Positions 5,607-8,510 of a stretch of 8,510 nucleotides of DNA are shown here, piece by piece. This stretch comes from Lentisphaerota bacterium. GTDB lineage: Bacteria; Verrucomicrobiota; Lentisphaeria; Oligosphaerales; PUNB01. Each line of letters begins with the position of its first letter. The stretch's first letter is position 1. The stretch spans positions 1 to 8,510 of the forward strand of contig PUNB01000188.1 of NCBI GenBank assembly GCA_003552565.1, in the 5' to 3' direction. Position numbers and translations under genes: made by a program. The notes under the pieces were generated by a model. The model saw only the letters and a list, made by a program, of their open reading frames with translations, ran no database searches and was not told the DNA's origin.

Positions 5607-7031
5607 TTATTTCAGTCCTGTTTCACTGCGCCAGCGAGAAACATCTTCCAGATATTTCTTCACGCGATTAACAAAACGGGCGGCAAGGACACCGTCTATC
5701 ACCCGGTGATCGGCGCTGAGGGTTATTTTCATTATTTCCCGCACCGCTATCTGGCCATCCTCCAACACCGCCGGCCGCGGCCGGGCGGAGGACACTGCCA
5801 GGATAGCGCTCTCGCCGGGATTGATAATGGCGCTGAAGTTCTCGACATCCATCATCCCCATGTTGGAAACAGTGAAAGTGCCGCCGCTCATTTCCTCTGG
5901 AGTCAATTTCTGCCCGCGCGCCTTGTCCGCCAGCAAACGGGCCGCGGCATGCAGTTCATCCATGGCCATGCGGTCGGCGTTATGCAGAACCGGCACCACC
6001 AGCCCATCCTCAAGATTGACCGCCATGCCGACATTCACGCGGCCGCGCCAGCGGACATGGACACCGTCTTCAGTGATACTGTTTACCCTGGGGAAGTCTT
6101 TCAGGGCCCAGGCGGAAGCTTTAAGGATAAAATCATTGACACTGAGTTTCAACCCCTGCTCTTTCAAGCGACGGCGGAAAGCCGACAATTCCGTGATGTC
6201 CACCTTGACGGTAACATAAAAATGCGGGATGCTCTGTTTTGACTGCTGCAGCCGCTGAGCAATGATCTGGCGCATCTTCGGCATGGCTTTCGGCTTCTCG
6301 GCCTCCGCCCTCCGGACATCTTCCAAGGTGATTCTGCCGGTGGCCCCGGTGGCCTCCAACTGATTGATCGTCAGCCCCAGCTGCCGAGCCAGATTGAAAG
6401 CAGCGGGGGTGACACTTCGACTTTTCTCGCCCATTGACTCAAGATAAGCAAGCACATCCCTTTCAACCACCCTGCCGCCAGGACCGCTGCCGTTTACCGC
6501 CGCCACATCAAGGAGGTTTTCCGCGGCTGTTTTCCGAGCCCGCGGTGAAGCTTTATGGCGCGGTGCCTGGGCCGTCGATGATGCTGTTTGCTCAGATTTT
6601 CCGGGGGAGACGGCGCGTCCACCGCTCTCCGAAGCAGGCGCAGGAGCGATTTTTTCCGCCGACGCTTCAGAGGAAGCAGGGGCCGCTTTGGATGACGGCG
6701 AGGAAACCGGTGCGGAAGGCTGCTCCGTTGATGGTGCAGAGGCGCTTTCGGTAGGCTTTGTTTCCGGCTGCTTGATTTCCGGAATTTCCTCTCCAGCTTC
6801 ACCAATGACCGCGGCAATGCTCATTACCGGCACTTCTTTGCCGGCGGGAATGACTATTTTCAGCAAGGCGCCCTCAAACTGGGATTCGACCTCCAGCACG
6901 GACTTGTCGGTTTCCACTTCAAACAACACATCGCCTTTGGAAACTGCCTCGCCTTCCTGCTTATGCCATTTGACAATGGACACAGTCTCTTCAGACTGTC
7001 CGAGCTTGGGAATGGGAACTTGGGTTGCCAT
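5607..7031 (-). CDS. 2-oxoacid dehydrogenase E2 acyltransferase with two tandem subunit-binding domains
   Basis: A 474-residue core of a 2-oxoacid dehydrogenase complex, probably pyruvate dehydrogenase (candidate symbol pdhC). It transfers the acyl group from lipoyl to CoA. One N-terminal lipoyl domain (about 3-78) has the lipoylated Lys43 in ETDKS. A flexible Ala/Pro/Ser linker covers about 84-160. A peripheral subunit-binding domain follows at about 162-199 (ASPRARKTA ... GPGGRVVERDVLAYL). A second one lies at about 207-241 (VTPAAFNLARQLG ... ATGRITLEDVRRA). The acyltransferase domain covers about 248-470, with DHRVIDG carrying catalytic His442 and Asp446 and SNMGM at 389-393. One binding domain is the norm, so the tandem pair is unusual. 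The start ATG has AAGGA about 11 bases upstream. E3 follows by 18 bases, while a 402-base non-coding gap separates E2 from E1. Acetoin or branched-chain substrate remains possible. Confidence 0.95.
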   Translation of the reverse strand: MATQVPIPKLGQSEETVSIVKWHKQEGEAVSKGDVLFEVETDKSVLEVESQFEGALLKIVIPAGKEVPVMSIAAVIGEAGEEIPEIKQPETKPTESASAPSTEQPSAPVSSPSSKAAPASSEASAEKIAPAPASESGGRAVSPGKSEQTASSTAQAPRHKASPRARKTAAENLLDVAAVNGSGPGGRVVERDVLAYLESMGEKSRSVTPAAFNLARQLGLTINQLEATGATGRITLEDVRRAEAEKPKAMPKMRQIIAQRLQQSKQSIPHFYVTVKVDITELSAFRRRLKEQGLKLSVNDFILKASAWALKDFPRVNSITEDGVHVRWRGRVNVGMAVNLEDGLVVPVLHNADRMAMDELHAAARLLADKARGQKLTPEEMSGGTFTVSNMGMMDVENFSAIINPGESAILAVSSARPRPAVLEDGQIAVREIMKITLSADHRVIDGVLAARFVNRVKKYLEDVSRWRSETGLK

Positions 7032-7325
7032 ATAATTTGAGATCCTTTTTAAATTGGGTGGGTAGCTTGTTTCAATTCACATGCAGAAATGAGGCATAGT
7101 TCGTGACAGAGTTCGGGTTTCGGGTGTCAAGGCTTTCTTAAGAACAGATTTTGTGGGCACATTGTGGTCGTCTTTCGTACCCAATACCGACGAAGCAGGT
7201 GGTTTAAGCGTAACCAACTAAGAGTGGGCTCAAGTGTTCGATGAAATGCGGGATTAAGTGTCATGGCCTTCACGCCTCTCCTCTAAACACTTCAGCATCC
7301 ACTTAACCCCACCCTTCGTCTTACC

Positions 7326-7354
7326 CTGAAAACCTGACACCTGAACACTGAAAC
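7326..7354. repeat. Short tandem heptamer repeat
   Basis: Four consecutive units on the plus strand: CTGAAAAC, CTGACAC, CTGAACA and CTGAAAC. They share the start CTGA and a 7-8 base period. They resemble the degenerate heptamer repeats common between genes in several bacterial phyla. A related inverted segment lies at 7119-7129. Confidence 0.55.
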
Positions 7355-7394
7355 CGTCCTTTCTGATACCAAGCTGTTATCCGCAAAATCTAAG

Positions 7395-7428
7395 AAAACT
7401 ACCAGCCCCATTCGTTTTGAGAAAGAGC
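7395..7428 (+). repeat. Dispersed repeat, copy 2 (after E1)
   Basis: On the plus strand, AAAACTACCAGC followed by CCCATTCG and TTTGAGAAAGAGC. It is inverted relative to copy 1 at 4091-4126. The core 7407-7428 matches 21 of 22 bases. A weaker match continues into TTTTATATCAG (7432-7442), which overlaps the 3' end of the E1 gene. The TTGAGA here has no -10 at a proper distance. Confidence 0.65.
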
Positions 7429-7433
7429 TACTT

Positions 7434-8510
7434 TTATATCAGTGACTTCACGGCTTTGATCATATCTTCGGCGCCAGGCAGGAAGGCCTGTTCCAAAGTA
7501 TAAGCCTGCGGCGCTATGCCGTTGGCGGCTCCGACCTTGATCGGCGGGGCGTCGAGCCAGTCAAAACAGTTTTCACTAATTTTGGAAACAATTTCACCGG
7601 TGAAGCTGCCGATATCCACCGACTGACTGAAAACCACGCAGCGACCGGTTTTACGTACTGAAGCGTAGATGGCCTGTTCGTCCAGCGGCACCAGTGTGCG
7701 AAGGTCGATCACCTCGGCTTCCACACCTTCCGCCGCCAGCTGTTCAGCGGCGGTCAGGGCATCGTTAACTGCCGGCCCCCAGCCGATCAATGAAACATCG
7801 CCGCCGGAGCGGGCCACGCGAGCTTCACCAAAGGGCACCAGGTACTCTTCCTGGGGAACCGGAGATTTCTCATTATAAAGCAGCTGACTCTCCACAAACA
7901 ACACTGGGTTGTTGTCCCGGACGGCCGTTTTTAACAATCCTTTGGCATCATAGGAATTGCTGGGATAAACAACATAGAGTCCGGGTATATGACAGAAAAC
8001 TGATTCCAGCGACTGCGAATGCTGACCACCGTACCCTTTGCCGCCGCCGACGCTGACCCGGTAAACCAGCGGCACTTCCACCATGCCGCCGACCATGTAA
8101 TGCCATTTAGCAGCCTGATTGGCGATCTGGTCGGAAGCCATCAGAGCAAAGTCCATGTACATCAGTTCCGCCACCGGGCGGTAACCCGCCATGGCCATCC
8201 CCACAGCGGTGCCGCAGATGCACGCCTCGGAAATCGGGGTGTTGAAAACCCGATCCCGGCCGAAGGTTTCCAGCAGCCCCTTGGTCAGCTTGAAAGCGCC
8301 GCCGTAATCAGCCACGTCTTCGCCGTAACAGACAACCCGCCCGTCGCGCCGCATTTCTTCAATCAGCGCTTCTTTCAGGGCATCCCTGTAAGCGGTGTTG
8401 TTCATTTCATCCCGTTTAATTGCCGGCGGGTCAGCGTAAACCCGAGGCGACGACCAGGCGGAAGGGGTCTGTTCGCAGAAAGTGTCGGTGTACATGTATT
8501 TAATCACATC
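7434..8510 (-). CDS. 2-oxoacid dehydrogenase E1, beta (transketolase C-terminal) part; open at window edge
   Basis: Thiamine-diphosphate-dependent E1 component, probably of pyruvate dehydrogenase. The beta part is 323 residues from the ATG at 8405 (NNTAYRDALKEALIEEM), the full usual length of a separate E1-beta. It contains GEDVADYGGAF, NTPISEA with the glutamate expected to contact the thiamine ring, GGQHSQSLE with the conserved histidine, a complete pyrimidine-binding domain, and a C-terminal domain with IDLRTLVPLD and TLEQAFLPG. The frame does not start there. It stays open for at least 35 more codons to the window edge, passing PRVYADPPAIKRDE, and the ATG at 8405 has no good Shine-Dalgarno, unlike the downstream genes. 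This suits a fused E1 alpha-beta polypeptide but does not prove it. If separate, the start is 8405 and E1-alpha lies upstream. Pyruvate, acetoin and branched-chain 2-oxoacids are all possible substrates; linkage to E2 and E3 favours pyruvate. Confidence 0.93.
   Translation of the reverse strand, partial: DVIKYMYTDTFCEQTPSAWSSPRVYADPPAIKRDEMNNTAYRDALKEALIEEMRRDGRVVCYGEDVADYGGAFKLTKGLLETFGRDRVFNTPISEACICGTAVGMAMAGYRPVAELMYMDFALMASDQIANQAAKWHYMVGGMVEVPLVYRVSVGGGKGYGGQHSQSLESVFCHIPGLYVVYPSNSYDAKGLLKTAVRDNNPVLFVESQLLYNEKSPVPQEEYLVPFGEARVARSGGDVSLIGWGPAVNDALTAAEQLAAEGVEAEVIDLRTLVPLDEQAIYASVRKTGRCVVFSQSVDIGSFTGEIVSKISENCFDWLDAPPIKVGAANGIAPQAYTLEQAFLPGAEDMIKAVKSLI

Larger units (their letters stand above)
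7032..7433. other. Non-coding, repeat-rich gap between E1 and E2
   Basis: These 402 bases interrupt an otherwise tight E1-E2-E3 gene order and contain no credible gene. Contents: the E2 ribosome binding site region (7036-7050); TTCGGGTGTCA (7119-7129), which is an inverted copy, 10 of 11, of TGACACCTGAA (7335-7345); short complementary pairs AAGTGTT (7232-7238) / AACACTT (7286-7292) and GGGATTAAGTG (7250-7260) / CACTTAACCCC (7300-7310, one mismatch); a heptamer tandem repeat (7326-7354); and a dispersed repeat copy (7395-7428). A 40-codon minus-strand frame (7254-7376) has no early start and resembles nothing I know. A weak promoter-like TTGAAA with TTAAAA 17 bases on lies just before E2 on the minus strand. 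The region looks like remnants of inserted repeats. Confidence 0.7.

Noticed and set aside
5706..6242. Plus-strand open frames opposite the E2 catalytic domain
   Set aside because: Antisense shadow of a GC-rich coding region; histidine- and proline-rich translation without family features.
7254..7376. 40-codon minus-strand frame in the E1-E2 gap ending EERREGHDT
   Set aside because: The only ATG is at codon 27 and there is no ribosome binding site; part of it is built from the heptamer repeat. It may be a remnant, but a gene is not supported.

Overview
This is a bacterial window of about 50% GC with compact, ordinary bacterial genes. The lineage cannot be fixed from the sequence. A solitary GcvH beside a 2-oxoacid dehydrogenase operon, a possibly fused E1 and an EF-G paralogue would suit the Planctomycetes-Verrucomicrobia-Lentisphaerae-Kiritimatiellae group or a deltaproteobacterial-type lineage, but this is a low-confidence guess.

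Layout. Positions 1-1463 (+) hold the 3' two thirds of an EF-G-family translation factor. A 446-bp non-coding stretch follows (1464-1909). It carries a roughly 190-bp nested palindrome that looks like a fold-back or MITE-like element. Everything else is on the minus strand. In transcription order, from high to low coordinates: a 2-oxoacid dehydrogenase E1 (beta domain, open to the window edge), a 402-bp gap of repeat-like sequence, E2 acyltransferase, E3 dihydrolipoamide dehydrogenase, a GcvH-like lipoyl protein, a TraR/DksA-family protein, and a soluble REC-histidine kinase.

How the genes work together. E1, E2 and E3 form one complex, most probably pyruvate dehydrogenase. E1 decarboxylates the 2-oxoacid on thiamine diphosphate. 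E2 carries the acyl group on its N-terminal lipoyl domain and passes it to CoA. E3 reoxidises the lipoyl group with FAD and NAD+. The GcvH-like protein next door has an intact lipoylation motif but no glycine-cleavage partners in view, so a lipoyl-carrier role tied to the complex is possible. The DksA-like protein and the kinase are regulators. Each is preceded by its own spacer, and dksA has its own apparent promoter and a structured leader, so they are probably separate from the metabolic operon.

Points that stand out: two tandem E3/E1-binding domains in E2; an open E1 frame upstream of the normal E1-beta start; three instead of four zinc-binding cysteines in the DksA-like protein; an approximately 36-nt inverted dispersed repeat in two spacers of the dehydrogenase cluster, one copy overlapping a good promoter; and the palindromic element at 1598-1788. 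No complete transposase, CRISPR array, tRNA or rRNA was seen, and nothing here clearly amounts to a new defence or mobile system.
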